Source of the DNA: Streptomyces spinosus
Lineage (GTDB): Bacteria > Actinomycetota > Actinomycetes > Streptomycetales > Streptomycetaceae
Direction: 5' to 3'
Assembly (NCBI RefSeq): GCF_020400655.1
Contig: NZ_JAINRC010000001.1
Location: 248,001-312,000 of the forward strand
Length of the DNA: 64,000 nucleotides
Shown: piece after piece, positions 17,415-25,407 of the stretch
How the letters are laid out: each line of letters starts with the position of its first letter
How positions within the stretch are numbered: the stretch's first letter is position 1
Program-made: the position numbers and the translations under genes
The notes under the pieces: generated by a model
What the model saw: the letters and a program-made list of their open reading frames with translations, nothing else
The model's database searches: none
Told to the model about the DNA's origin: nothing

Positions 17415-18255
17415 TCCGGAGACCCAGGCGGGCTGGGTGCCCGAGGCGGACGAGGTGGACGACGAGGAGGAGATGCCTCTTTCTCTCCGCCTGTCGATAG
17501 CGGACACCCTGACGCTGGGCAACGCCACGTGCGGCTTCATGGCGGTGTACTTCACCACCACCGGCATCCTGATCCCGCACCTCACCGGCAGCCAGGAGTC
17601 CGGCATGGCCCGCCACAGCGCGGCCACGGCGGTCATCCTGATGCTCTGCGCGGCGGTCTTCGACCTGTTCGACGGGCTGGTGGCCCGCAAGCTGCGCTCG
17701 TCCCCGATGGGCGCGGAGCTGGACAACCTGTCCGACCTGATCAGCTTCGGCCTCGCGCCCGCGTACTTCGTGCTCGTCTACGGCATGGTCGCCGACGACG
17801 CGCACCAGCGGGTCGCGGCGGTGGGCGCGATCGTGGTGCTGCTCGCCGTGGTGCTCAGACTGGCCCGCTTCAGCTGCGTGACCATGAAGGACGGCATGTT
17901 CCAGGGCATGCCCTCGCCGTTCGGCGCGCTGACGGTCGTCTCGATCGTGCTGCTGGAGCTGCCGTTCGTGGCGACGCTGCTGGCGATCCTCGGGACCGCC
18001 TGGCTGATGGTGAGCCGGGTGGAGTACCCGAAGCCGCGGGGCCGTCTCGCGGGCGCGATGCTCTCCTGGATCGTGCTGTCGATGGGGCTGCTGGCGGCGT
18101 GGGCCTTCGACGCGCCCAGCGGACAGCTGCTCCTCCAGACGGGCTGCGCGCTGCAGCTGGTGATGGGCGCGGTGATTCCGCTGTTCGCCACCGCGCGGCG
18201 GGTGAACAACTTCCGCGACAACCGTCGTGAGGCCCGTGCGGCACAGTTGCCGTAG
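17401..18255 (+). CDS. pssA: CDP-diacylglycerol-serine O-phosphatidyltransferase
   Basis: A 284-residue integral membrane enzyme of the CDP-alcohol phosphatidyltransferase family, making phosphatidylserine for the Psd reaction encoded just upstream. The signature is DLFDGLVARKL, then G-AELDNLSD, matching D-G-x2-A-R-x8-G-x3-D-x3-D. Six to eight hydrophobic segments follow an acidic N-terminus (EADEVDDEEEM). The start is either TTG 17401 or GTG 17407; both lie inside the psd reading frame end. It ends before a strong bidirectional terminator shared with the glycerate kinase gene. Confidence 0.94.
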   Translation: MTVIDPETQAGWVPEADEVDDEEEMPLSLRLSIADTLTLGNATCGFMAVYFTTTGILIPHLTGSQESGMARHSAATAVILMLCAAVFDLFDGLVARKLRSSPMGAELDNLSDLISFGLAPAYFVLVYGMVADDAHQRVAAVGAIVVLLAVVLRLARFSCVTMKDGMFQGMPSPFGALTVVSIVLLELPFVATLLAILGTAWLMVSRVEYPKPRGRLAGAMLSWIVLSMGLLAAWAFDAPSGQLLLQTGCALQLVMGAVIPLFATARRVNNFRDNRREARAAQLP

Positions 18256-18266
18256 CGGTACGTGGA

Positions 18267-18305
18267 CGAGGGGCCCCCTACCCGGGTCGGGTAGGGGGCC
18301 CCTCG
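18267..18305. terminator. Bidirectional terminator between pssA and glycerate kinase
   Basis: A perfect 17-bp inverted repeat (arms 18267-18283 and 18289-18305) with a 5-base loop lies between convergent genes. It is the strongest hairpin noticed in the window. Confidence 0.9.
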
Positions 18306-18318
18306 TTCGTGCCGCCGA

Positions 18319-19479
18319 TCAGTGGCCTCGGGCCAAGTGGTCCTCGGCCAGCCGCGCCGCGACCCGTTCCAGGATCGGCCCCGCGTCCGCGATGCACCTG
18401 GCGACGTCGGGCTCGACGGATGTCAGGGGGTAGGCCCGGGCGATGCCGGCCCGCAGCAGCGCCTCCGCCGGCAGCGCCAGCCGCCCGCACACCGCCACGA
18501 CCTCCTTGCCCGCCGCACGCGCCGCCGCGGCGACCCCCGCCGGCGCCTTGCCGTGCAGCGTCTGCTCGTCGAGCGACCCCTCCCCGGTGATCACCAGCGA
18601 GGCCCGCTCCAGGGCGGGCGCGAAGCCCAGCACGTCCAGCATCACCTCGATGCCGGGGCGGAACCGCGCACCGAGCAGCAGGGCGCCGTAGCCGATGCCC
18701 CCGGCCGCACCCGCACCCGGCGCCGCAGCGTACTCGGCGGCCCGCGGCCCGGTCTGCGCCTCCAGCACCTTCGCGAAGTGGGCCAGCGCCGCGTCCAGCG
18801 TCTCCACGTCGTCCGGCGAGGCCCCCTTCTGCGGGCCGTACACCGCCGGCGCGCCCTTCGGACCGGTCAGCGGGTTGTCGACGTCGCTGGCCAGTACCAG
18901 CTCGACCGAGGACAGCCGCGGGTCGAGGCCGGACAGGTCCGCCCGCGCCAGGCCGGCGAGTCCGCCGCCGCCCGGCGGCACCGGCTCGCCCCCCTCGGTG
19001 AGGAACCGCGCGCCCAGCGCGGACAGCATGCCCGCGCCGCCGTCCGTCGTCGCGCTGCCGCCGACGCCGAACACGATCGTCCGCGCGCCCGCGTCCAGCG
19101 CGGCGCGCAGCAGCTCCCCGGAGCCGTACGTCGAGGCGGTCAGCGGCGCGAAGACCCCGGCCGGCAGCCGTTGCAGGCCGCTCGCCTCGGCCATCTCCAC
19201 CACCGCCGTGCCGCCGCGCAGCGCGAAAGCGGCCGTGACCTCCTCGCCGAGCGGCCCGGCGACCCGCACCTCCCGGCGCTCGAACCCGGCCGCGACCGCA
19301 GCGTCCACGGTCCCGTCGCCGCCGTCGGCCACGGGCAGCGCCTCCACCCGGAGATCCGGCACGACCCGGCGCAGCCCGGCCGTCACCCGCTCGGCGACCT
19401 GCACGGCCGTCAGCGAGCCCTTGAACTTGTCCGCGGCGATGAGCACCCGACGGGTCTCGTTCCCTGCAGCGTCCGCCAC
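18319..19479 (-). CDS. Glycerate kinase (GarK/GlxK type)
   Basis: About 386 residues when read from GTG 19479, which has GGGGAAG upstream; the frame stays open to 19542. Family features are the N-terminal LIAADKFKGSLTA, PVADGGDGTVDA, the Gly-rich FGVGGSATTDGGAGML, and ITGEGSLDEQTLHGKAP near the C-terminus. It phosphorylates D-glycerate to 2-phosphoglycerate. Glyoxylate made by the ethylmalonyl-CoA pathway can reach glycerate through tartronate semialdehyde, so its closeness to that operon may be meaningful, but the genes for the intermediate steps are not here. Confidence 0.92.
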   Translation of the reverse strand: MADAAGNETRRVLIAADKFKGSLTAVQVAERVTAGLRRVVPDLRVEALPVADGGDGTVDAAVAAGFERREVRVAGPLGEEVTAAFALRGGTAVVEMAEASGLQRLPAGVFAPLTASTYGSGELLRAALDAGARTIVFGVGGSATTDGGAGMLSALGARFLTEGGEPVPPGGGGLAGLARADLSGLDPRLSSVELVLASDVDNPLTGPKGAPAVYGPQKGASPDDVETLDAALAHFAKVLEAQTGPRAAEYAAAPGAGAAGGIGYGALLLGARFRPGIEVMLDVLGFAPALERASLVITGEGSLDEQTLHGKAPAGVAAAARAAGKEVVAVCGRLALPAEALLRAGIARAYPLTSVEPDVARCIADAGPILERVAARLAEDHLARGH

Positions 19480-19630
19480 CTTGTCTTCCCCTTGCTCTCC
19501 GGGCCCCGGGCACGCCAGGGCCAGTCGCGCCGCTGTGACCATAACCGCAGGACACCCCCGCCGTCATGCCCCGCCCGGACCGTGGTCGAGCCGCTGGGAG
19601 ACGGCCGGGCGAAGTGGGTACACCCCTGCC

Positions 19631-20704
19631 ATGAGCACGCAGCGCAGCGGTCCGGACCTGGCCGACCGCGTCCACGGCGGCTGGCTCGGCCGGATCGCGG
19701 GCAACATGCTCGGCAAGCCGGTCGAGCAGGGCGAGGTGTGGACGCGCGACCGCATCGACCGCTACCTGCGCCGGGCCGCGGCCCTGCCGCTGACCGACTA
19801 CCTGCCCGAGCCTGCCGACGCGGAGGAGGCCGCCGTCCTGCGCCCGGAGTGGCGCGCCTGCGTACGCGGCCGGATCCACGGCAGCTGCCGGGACGACGAC
19901 GTCGACTACGCGATCCTCGGTCTGCACCTGCTGGAGACCCACGGCTTCGGCTTCAGCACCGAGCAGGTCGGCGACCTGTGGCTGCTCAGACTGCCGTACC
20001 TGCAGACCTTCACGGCGGAACGGGCCGCGTACCGCAACCTCGCCAACGGGCTGAAACCGCCGCTGACGGCGACGTACGACAACCCCTACCAGGAGTGGAT
20101 CGGCGCGCTGATCCGCGCCGACGTCTACGGCTGGACCTGTCCCGGCGATCCCGTCCGGGCCGCCGGTCTGGCCCGCCGGGACGCGGTGCTCTCGCACACC
20201 GGCAACGGCGTGTACGGCGCGATGTGGGCCGCCGCGCTGATCTCGGCCGCGTTCACCGCCCCGGGTGTCCGGGACGCCCTGGACACCGCGCTCTCGGTCG
20301 TCCCGGCGAGCAGCCGGCTGGCCCGGACCGTGCGGCGGGTGGCGAGCCTGCACGAGGCGCGGCTGCCCTGGGAGGAGACCCTGGCCACGGTGTCCGCCGA
20401 GACCGCGGGGCTCGGCTGGATCCACACGGTCCCGAACGCCGCCGTCCTCACCGCCGGACTGCTGTACGGCGACGGGGACTTCACCCGGACCATCGCCCTG
20501 ACCGTGCGCGGCGGCCTGGACACCGACTCCAACGGGGCGACGGCCGGGTCGGTGGCCGGGGTCCTCACCGGGGCGCGGGCCATTCCGGCGCGCTGGCGGG
20601 ACCCGCTGGAGGACACGGTGCGCAGCGCGGTGTTCGGCTTCGACGGCGTACGGATCAGCGCGCTGGCCGAACGCACCCTGCGCCTGGTGACGAGCGGGAC
20701 GTAG
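19631..20704 (+). CDS. ADP-ribosylglycohydrolase family protein
   Basis: A 357-residue all-helical protein of the DraG/ARH family, which removes ADP-ribose from modified proteins or nucleic acids using two metal ions. Metal-site motifs are DRVHGGWLGRIAGNMLGKP at the N-terminus, GSCRDDDVDYAI (family D-D-T/D) and GGLDTDSNGATAGSVAG near the C-terminus. There is no ribosome site before ATG 19631; a weak TACACC at 19619-19624 would allow a leaderless start. It lies directly upstream of Nudix and sirtuin genes on the same strand, suggesting a shared role in ADP-ribose or NAD turnover. Confidence 0.9.
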   Translation: MSTQRSGPDLADRVHGGWLGRIAGNMLGKPVEQGEVWTRDRIDRYLRRAAALPLTDYLPEPADAEEAAVLRPEWRACVRGRIHGSCRDDDVDYAILGLHLLETHGFGFSTEQVGDLWLLRLPYLQTFTAERAAYRNLANGLKPPLTATYDNPYQEWIGALIRADVYGWTCPGDPVRAAGLARRDAVLSHTGNGVYGAMWAAALISAAFTAPGVRDALDTALSVVPASSRLARTVRRVASLHEARLPWEETLATVSAETAGLGWIHTVPNAAVLTAGLLYGDGDFTRTIALTVRGGLDTDSNGATAGSVAGVLTGARAIPARWRDPLEDTVRSAVFGFDGVRISALAERTLRLVTSGT

Positions 20705-20720
20705 CCGGCAGCCGGCTGGT

Positions 20721-20726
20721 TACCCT
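20721..20726 (+). promoter_or_regulatory. -10 element, possible leaderless start of the Nudix gene
   Basis: TACCCT ends seven bases before ATG 20733, so transcription would start at the start codon. No ribosome site is present. Confidence 0.4.
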
Positions 20727-20732
20727 TCCCCA

Positions 20733-21227
20733 ATGACCACGACCCAGGATTTCGCCGCGTACATCGCGAGCCTGCCCCGTGTCCTCGCCGGGGCCGCCGC
20801 CCTCTTCCGGGACGCCGAGGGGCGGGTGCTGCTCGTCGAACCCAACTACCGTGACGGCTGGGCCCTTCCGGGCGGGACCATCGAGTCCGACGCCGGGGAG
20901 ACGCCGCGCCAGGGCGCCCGCCGGGAGACGCTGGAGGAGATCGGGCTCGACCGGGAACTCGGCAGGCTGCTGGCCGTGGACTGGGTGCACGGCGCGGGCC
21001 GGCCGCCGCTGGTGGCGTACCTGTACGACGGCGGTGTCCTGACCGCGGACGAGCTGAAGGCCATCCGGCTCCAGGAGGAGGAGCTGCTCTCCTGGCGCCT
21101 GGTGGCCCGCGAGGACCTCACCGCCCATCTGCCCGGGGCGCTGGGCCGTCGCGTGCTGGCCGCGCTGGACGTCCTCGCGGACGGCTCCGGCACGGCGGAG
21201 CTGGAGAACGGCCACCGCGTGGCCTGA
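20733..21227 (+). CDS. Nudix hydrolase
   Basis: A 164-residue Nudix protein, cleaving a nucleoside diphosphate linked to some group X. The Nudix box reads GGTIES-DAGETPRQGARRETLEEIGL. The catalytic REtLEEiGl core is intact, but the loop before the first Glu is two residues longer than the canonical G-x5-E. Neighbouring ADP-ribosylglycohydrolase and sirtuin genes make an ADP-ribose-like substrate plausible, though this is inference. It starts 28 bp after the preceding gene and appears to have its own leaderless promoter. Confidence 0.9.
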   Translation: MTTTQDFAAYIASLPRVLAGAAALFRDAEGRVLLVEPNYRDGWALPGGTIESDAGETPRQGARRETLEEIGLDRELGRLLAVDWVHGAGRPPLVAYLYDGGVLTADELKAIRLQEEELLSWRLVAREDLTAHLPGALGRRVLAALDVLADGSGTAELENGHRVA

Positions 21228-21286
21228 CCGCCCGGCCCGCCGTGCGGCCGGTGGTTATCCGCTCGCGGCGGCCACGCCGCCCGCCC

Positions 21287-21292
21287 TACCCT
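21287..21292 (+). promoter_or_regulatory. -10 element, possible leaderless start of the sirtuin gene
   Basis: TACCCT lies seven bases before ATG 21300, with no ribosome site between them. The arrangement matches that of the Nudix gene. Confidence 0.4.
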
Positions 21293-21299
21293 CGGTGCC

Positions 21300-22025
21300 A
21301 TGGCCAAGCCCCTCGTCGCCCTGCTCAGCGGGGCCGGTATCTCCACCGACTCCGGCATCCCGGACTACCGCGGGCCGAACGGACTGTGGCGGCGCGATCC
21401 GGAGGCCGAGAAGCTCGTGACGTACGAGTACTACATGACGGACCCGGAGATCCGGCGGCGGTCCTGGCGGATGCGCCGCGAGAACGGGACGCTCCAGGCC
21501 CGGCCGAACGCGGCGCACCGGGCCGTCGCCGAACTGGAGAGGTCCGGCGTCCCGGTCCGGGTCATCACGCAGAACGTGGACGGCCTGCACCAGCTCGCCG
21601 GTATGCCCGCCCGCAAGGTGCTCGAACTCCACGGCAGCGCCCGCGCCGTGGTGTGCACCGGGTGCGGGGCCCGGGGGCCGATGGAGGACGCCCTGGCCCG
21701 GGTGGAGGCCGGCGAGGCGGACCCGCCGTGCCTGGAGTGCGGCGGCATCCTGAAGCCGGCGACGGTGATGTTCGGCGAGCGGCTGGATCCGGTGGTCCTC
21801 GGGCAGGCCGTGGCGGTCACCAAGGCCTGCCAGGTGTTCATCGCCGTGGGCAGCAGCCTCCAGGTGCAGCCCGCCGCCGGTCTCGCCGCCGTGGCCGCCG
21901 ACCACGGCGCACGCCTCGTCATCGTGAACGCCGAGCCGACTCCCTACGACGACCGGGCCGACGAGGTCGTCCGGGAACCGATCGGCACCGCGCTGCCCGC
22001 GCTCCTGGGCACGCTGAGCGGCTGA
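21300..22025 (+). CDS. cobB: Sir2-family NAD-dependent protein deacylase
   Basis: A 241-residue sirtuin. It removes acyl groups from lysine using NAD and releases O-acetyl-ADP-ribose and nicotinamide. Hallmarks are LLSGAGISTDSGIPDYRG, the NAD-binding TQNVDGLH, the catalytic-His block LELHGSA, and a zinc site CTGC...CLEC. The substrate-pocket Tyr/Arg pair that marks class III desuccinylases falls near YEYYMTDPEIRRRSW and was not assigned. It follows the Nudix gene by 72 bp and converges on ogt. In actinomycetes such enzymes control acetyl-CoA synthetase, among others. Confidence 0.94.
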   Translation: MAKPLVALLSGAGISTDSGIPDYRGPNGLWRRDPEAEKLVTYEYYMTDPEIRRRSWRMRRENGTLQARPNAAHRAVAELERSGVPVRVITQNVDGLHQLAGMPARKVLELHGSARAVVCTGCGARGPMEDALARVEAGEADPPCLECGGILKPATVMFGERLDPVVLGQAVAVTKACQVFIAVGSSLQVQPAAGLAAVAADHGARLVIVNAEPTPYDDRADEVVREPIGTALPALLGTLSG

Positions 22026-22056
22026 GGACGCCCGGCCGGCGCCGTCGGCGCGGGGG

Positions 22057-22548
22057 TCAGAACAGCACGGCCCCCCGTTCGAAGTCCAGCAGGCGGCGCT
22101 TGCGGTCGAGGCCGCCGCCGTAGCCGGTGAGGCTGCCGTCGGAGCCGATCACACGGTGGCAAGGGACGATGATGCCCACGGGATTGCGGCCGTTGGCGAG
22201 GCCCACGGCGCGGGAGGCCCGGGGGTTGCCGAGGGCGTCGGCCAGTTCGCCGTAGGTGCGGGTCTCGCCGTACGGGATGGCGCTCAGCTGCTGCCAGACG
22301 CAGCGCTGGAACGGTGTGCCGTGCAGGCCGAGCCGGACGGTGAACTCCTTGGTCTCGCCCGCGAAGTACGCCGTCAGCTGCTCGGCCGTCTCGGCGAAGA
22401 CGGGCAGGCTGTCGTCGCGCGGGCCGAACCGCTCCTCGCCGGGGCGGTGCCGCTGGTCCACCATGTACAGGCCGCACAGGGCGCCGTCGGCGTCGGCGAC
22501 GAGGGTGAGCGGCCCGTAGGGGCTGTCGATCACGGTGTGGTGGTTCAT
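22057..22548 (-). CDS. ogt: Methylated-DNA-[protein]-cysteine S-methyltransferase
   Basis: A 163-residue suicide repair protein that moves methyl groups from O6-methylguanine or O4-methylthymine to its own Cys. The active site is IIVPCHRVIG with Cys130. The DNA-binding helix (YGELADALGNPRASRAVG) and the Asn-rich turn (NGRNPVGI) are in place. It starts 9 bp after the stop of the Ada-AlkA gene, so both are read from one message. It supplies the O6-alkylguanine activity that the fusion protein lacks. Confidence 0.95.
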   Translation of the reverse strand: MNHHTVIDSPYGPLTLVADADGALCGLYMVDQRHRPGEERFGPRDDSLPVFAETAEQLTAYFAGETKEFTVRLGLHGTPFQRCVWQQLSAIPYGETRTYGELADALGNPRASRAVGLANGRNPVGIIVPCHRVIGSDGSLTGYGGGLDRKRRLLDFERGAVLF

Positions 22549-22557
22549 CGGAGCCCT

Positions 22558-24036
22558 TCAGGCCGGGAGGAAGTTGATCGGGTGGCTGTCCGTCGCCCAC
22601 AGGTACTGCACCGCGTACGACCGCCAGGGCCGCCACGTCTCCGCGCGGGCGGTGAGCGCGGCCGGGGTGGCCGGCAGGCCCAGCTCCTTCGCGGCGCGCC
22701 GGATGCCGAGGTCGGTGGGGAGGAAGGCGTCGGGGTCACCGAGGGCGCGCATGGCGATGACGTCCACCGTCCAGGGCCCGAAGCCGGGCAGCGCGAGCAG
22801 CCGGGCCCTCGCCTCGGCCCAGTCGGCCTCCACGCCCAGGTGCAGTCGGCCGTCGGCGAGTTCACGGACGAGGGTGGTGAAGGTGGTGCGCCGGGTCCGG
22901 GGCATCGCCAGGGTCTCGGGGTCGACGGCGGCCAGCGCCTCGGGTGAGGGGAAGAGGTGGGTGAGGCCGCCCTCGGGGTCGTCCAGTGGCTTGCCGTGCG
23001 CGGTGACCAGGCGCGCCGCGTGGGTGCGGGCGGCGGCCGTGGACACCTGCTGTCCGAGTACGGCCCGGACGGCGAACTCGGCCTCGTCGACCGTGCGCGG
23101 CACGCGGCGGCCCGGGCCCTGGTCGACCAGGGGCGCGAGGGACGGGTCGGTGCGCAGATGGCCGTCGACCGCCAGCGGGTCGGCGTCCAGGTCGAGCAGG
23201 CGGCGGCAGCGGCTGATGGCCACGGTCAGATCGCGCAGGTCGCTCAGGGTGAGACGGCAGGCGATGTGGTCGGGGCGGGGCGCGAGCGCGGCGATGCCGT
23301 GGCCGTACGGCAGTCGCAGGGTGCGGCGGTAGGCGCCGTCGCGCCACTCCTCGACGCCGGGTACGGCGGTGGCGGCGAGGTGGCCGAAAAGGTTGGACGG
23401 GTTCAGCGGGGCACGGAACGGCAGCCGCAGGGAGAGCACGCCGGGGGTGCCCGCGCCGCCCTTCGGGGCCCGGGCGCGCAGCTCGCTCGGGGACAGGGCG
23501 AAGACCTCGCGCACGGTGTCGTTGAAGGCGCGGACGGAGGCGAATCCGGCCGCGAACGCGATCTCCGCCATCGGCAGGGCCGTGGTCTCGATGAGCAGCC
23601 GCGCGGTCTGGGCCCGCTGCGCGCGGGCGAGCGCGAGCGGGCCGGCGCCCAGCTCGGCGAGGAGCTGCCGCTCCACCTGCCGGGTGCTGTAGCCGAGCCG
23701 GGCGGCGAGTCCGGGCACGCCCTCGCGGTCCACGACCCCGTCGGCGATCAGCCGCATGGCCCGGGCCACGAGGTCGGCGCGCGCGTTCCACTCGGGGGAG
23801 CCGGGGCTGGTGTCGGGGCGGCAGCGCTTGCAGGCACGGAACCCGGCGTTCTGGCAGGCGGCGGCGCTCGGGTAGAACGTCATGTTCTCCGGCTTGGGCG
23901 GCACGACCGGGCAGCTCGGCCGGCAGTAGATCCGGGTGGTCAGGACGGCTGTGAAGAACCATCCGTCGAAGCGCGCGTCCTTGGACCGCACGGCGCGTAC
24001 GCAGTGCTCCCGGTCGAGGGGCATCCCTGTCTGCAT
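22558..24036 (-). CDS. alkA: Ada-AlkA fusion: methylation-sensing regulator with 3-methyladenine glycosylase
   Basis: A 492-residue fusion. With ATG 24036 as start, the zinc cysteines fall at C38, C42, C69 and C72, the same numbers as in E. coli Ada, which supports this start. C38 is the expected acceptor of methyl groups from phosphotriesters. An AraC-type helix-turn-helix follows (LAARLGYSTRQVERQL, then IAFAAGFASVRAFNDTVRE). The C-terminal half is AlkA: VRAVLGQQVSTAAART, the helix-hairpin-helix LPGFGPWTVDVIAM and the catalytic Asp in LPTDLGI. It lacks the O6-methylguanine domain of full Ada. It removes alkylated bases and probably activates its own operon after methylation. Confidence 0.94.
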   Translation of the reverse strand: MQTGMPLDREHCVRAVRSKDARFDGWFFTAVLTTRIYCRPSCPVVPPKPENMTFYPSAAACQNAGFRACKRCRPDTSPGSPEWNARADLVARAMRLIADGVVDREGVPGLAARLGYSTRQVERQLLAELGAGPLALARAQRAQTARLLIETTALPMAEIAFAAGFASVRAFNDTVREVFALSPSELRARAPKGGAGTPGVLSLRLPFRAPLNPSNLFGHLAATAVPGVEEWRDGAYRRTLRLPYGHGIAALAPRPDHIACRLTLSDLRDLTVAISRCRRLLDLDADPLAVDGHLRTDPSLAPLVDQGPGRRVPRTVDEAEFAVRAVLGQQVSTAAARTHAARLVTAHGKPLDDPEGGLTHLFPSPEALAAVDPETLAMPRTRRTTFTTLVRELADGRLHLGVEADWAEARARLLALPGFGPWTVDVIAMRALGDPDAFLPTDLGIRRAAKELGLPATPAALTARAETWRPWRSYAVQYLWATDSHPINFLPA

Positions 24037-24124
24037 ACGACCAGCATGGCCCACCGCGCGGCCCGGCCGCTGGCGGGAATCCGACATCAATGTGGGCCTG
24101 GCCAGGGCCCCCGGGTCGCTCATC

Positions 24125-24997
24125 TCATGATCGAGCGGTCTGTCGCGCCTCACTGAGGTGTTCGGTTGCACGGCGGAAGCGGGTGATCCAGTCGGCGGTG
24201 GTCCGCAGGCCGCCGAACGTGTAGAAGTGCACCTTCACCGTGCCGTGCCGTGCCGGGTCGTAGCGGTCGGCCAGTGCGTGCAGGAAGCGGTCCGGGCCGG
24301 CCGTGCCCATGAGGTTGGTCAGCGACAAGCCGTACTTGCGGGCCACGGAGGCGCTGGTGCCGACGCCGAACCGGCCCGCGTAGCGCAGCAGCCGGCGCAC
24401 CCCCGCCGGTCCGGGGACGCCGACGCGGACGGGCAGGGTGACGCCCCGCGCGCGCAGGGCCTCCAGCCAGGCGAGCACCGGGTCGACGTCGAAGCCGAAC
24501 TGGGTGATGACGTCGCCGGTGAACCCGTCGGCCCCGAGGGCCGCCGCCTTGTCCGTGAGCGCCGGCCACAGCAGCCGGTCGGCTATGCCGGGGTGGCCCT
24601 CCGGGTAGCCTGCGACACCCACGTGCCGGACGCCGTGGGGCCGCAGCAGCCCGGTGCGCAGGACGGCGAGGGCGTCCTCGTAGGGACCCTCGGGCCGGGC
24701 CGGGTCGCCGCCGACGACGAACACGTTCCCCGCGGTGCCGTCGGCCGCCAGCCCGGCGAGGAACTCCTCCAGGGCGGACCGGGAGGGCAGGCGGCGGGCG
24801 GCGATGTGCGGTACGGGGACGAAGCCGAGCCGTCTGACCGCGCGGGCGGCGGCCAGCCGGGTCCCGGTGTCCTCGCCGGCCAGGAACGTGATGTTGATCC
24901 GGGTGCCGGGCGGGATGCCGTCCCGCGCCTCCTCCAGCCCGGGCACGTCCTTGCCGGTCATCTCCAGTGAGAAGTCGTCCAGCAGCGCGGGGTCCAT
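24125..24997 (-). CDS. Methylenetetrahydrofolate reductase-like protein
   Basis: A 290-residue TIM-barrel protein of the MetF family. It keeps a Glu at the place of the catalytic acid (FSLEMTGKD), FVVGGDPARPEGP, VAGYPEGHPG and QFGFDVDPVLAW, all recognisable MetF blocks. The family reduces methylene-tetrahydrofolate with FAD. The N-terminal block and the C-terminus are shorter and more divergent than in housekeeping MetF, so this may be a paralogue with a different folate-linked role; no sarcosine or glycine-betaine genes are next to it. The ATG at 24997 is preceded by three tandem ribosome-site-like repeats. Confidence 0.82.
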   Translation of the reverse strand: MDPALLDDFSLEMTGKDVPGLEEARDGIPPGTRINITFLAGEDTGTRLAAARAVRRLGFVPVPHIAARRLPSRSALEEFLAGLAADGTAGNVFVVGGDPARPEGPYEDALAVLRTGLLRPHGVRHVGVAGYPEGHPGIADRLLWPALTDKAAALGADGFTGDVITQFGFDVDPVLAWLEALRARGVTLPVRVGVPGPAGVRRLLRYAGRFGVGTSASVARKYGLSLTNLMGTAGPDRFLHALADRYDPARHGTVKVHFYTFGGLRTTADWITRFRRATEHLSEARQTARS

Positions 24998-25001
24998 CGT
25001 G

Positions 25002-25028
25002 TTCCTCGTACTCCTCGTGCTCCTCGTA
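25002..25028 (-). repeat. Tandem 9-bp repeat of ribosome-site-like sequence
   Basis: Read on the minus strand, TACGAGGAG, CACGAGGAG and TACGAGGAA lie head to tail, ending four bases before the ATG of the MetF-like gene. Each unit carries a GAGGA core, so three ribosome-binding cores lie 9 bases apart. Confidence 0.7.
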
Positions 25029-25332
25029 CCGCGACACGGCGCACCGCAGTAGCCACGGGCGGGGTGCGGGCCCGGCCGATGATGTCACGTGGGGGCGGTG
25101 TCTCAGGGGGCAGGGGGCGGGGACGGCCGGTGGGCTGGGGCGCGGGACGAGGCCGGGGGGGCCGGGAACGGCGGAACGCGGCATTCCGCCCTGGGGGCCC
25201 GTGCCCCGGCCCGCGCGGGGTTCCTGCGTACGGAACGCGCGCCCGGGCGGGCCGGCCTCTCGGCCCGCCGGGTTATGGACCGGTGAAGCGGGCCTTGTTT
25301 GGTTCTGGTCGTCGGGCCAAGGGGTGGGCAGG
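25029..25332. other. Intergenic, very G-rich, no gene seen
   Basis: This stretch between the MetF-like gene and the B3/B4 operon is G-rich on the plus strand with no convincing coding sequence. It must hold the two divergent promoters, but no clear -10/-35 pair was recognised. Confidence 0.5.
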
Positions 25333-25362
25333 GTGGGGGTTCCGATCGTCGAGGAGGTCCCG

Positions 25363-25407
25363 TTGAGCGTTTCGTCGAACCCGGCTGCCCGGGCGGTGGT
25401 GGCGTGA
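25363..25407 (+). CDS. Possible short leader ORF coupled to the B3/B4 gene
   Basis: A strong GAGGAGGT site (25351-25358) precedes TTG 25363, which opens a 14-codon frame (LSVSSNPAARAVVA) whose TGA overlaps the next gene's GTG in a GTGA. A longer version from GTG 25333 would be 24 codons (GVPIVEEVPL first). The ribosome site is far stronger than anything directly before the GTG of the next gene, so ribosomes probably load here and reinitiate. It may be a true small protein or only a coupling leader; codon use cannot decide at this length. Confidence 0.4.
   Translation: MSVSSNPAARAVVA

Noticed and set aside
25002..25028. Start of a CRISPR-like or minisatellite array
   Set aside because: There are only three 9-bp units, without spacers, directly at a ribosome-binding position.
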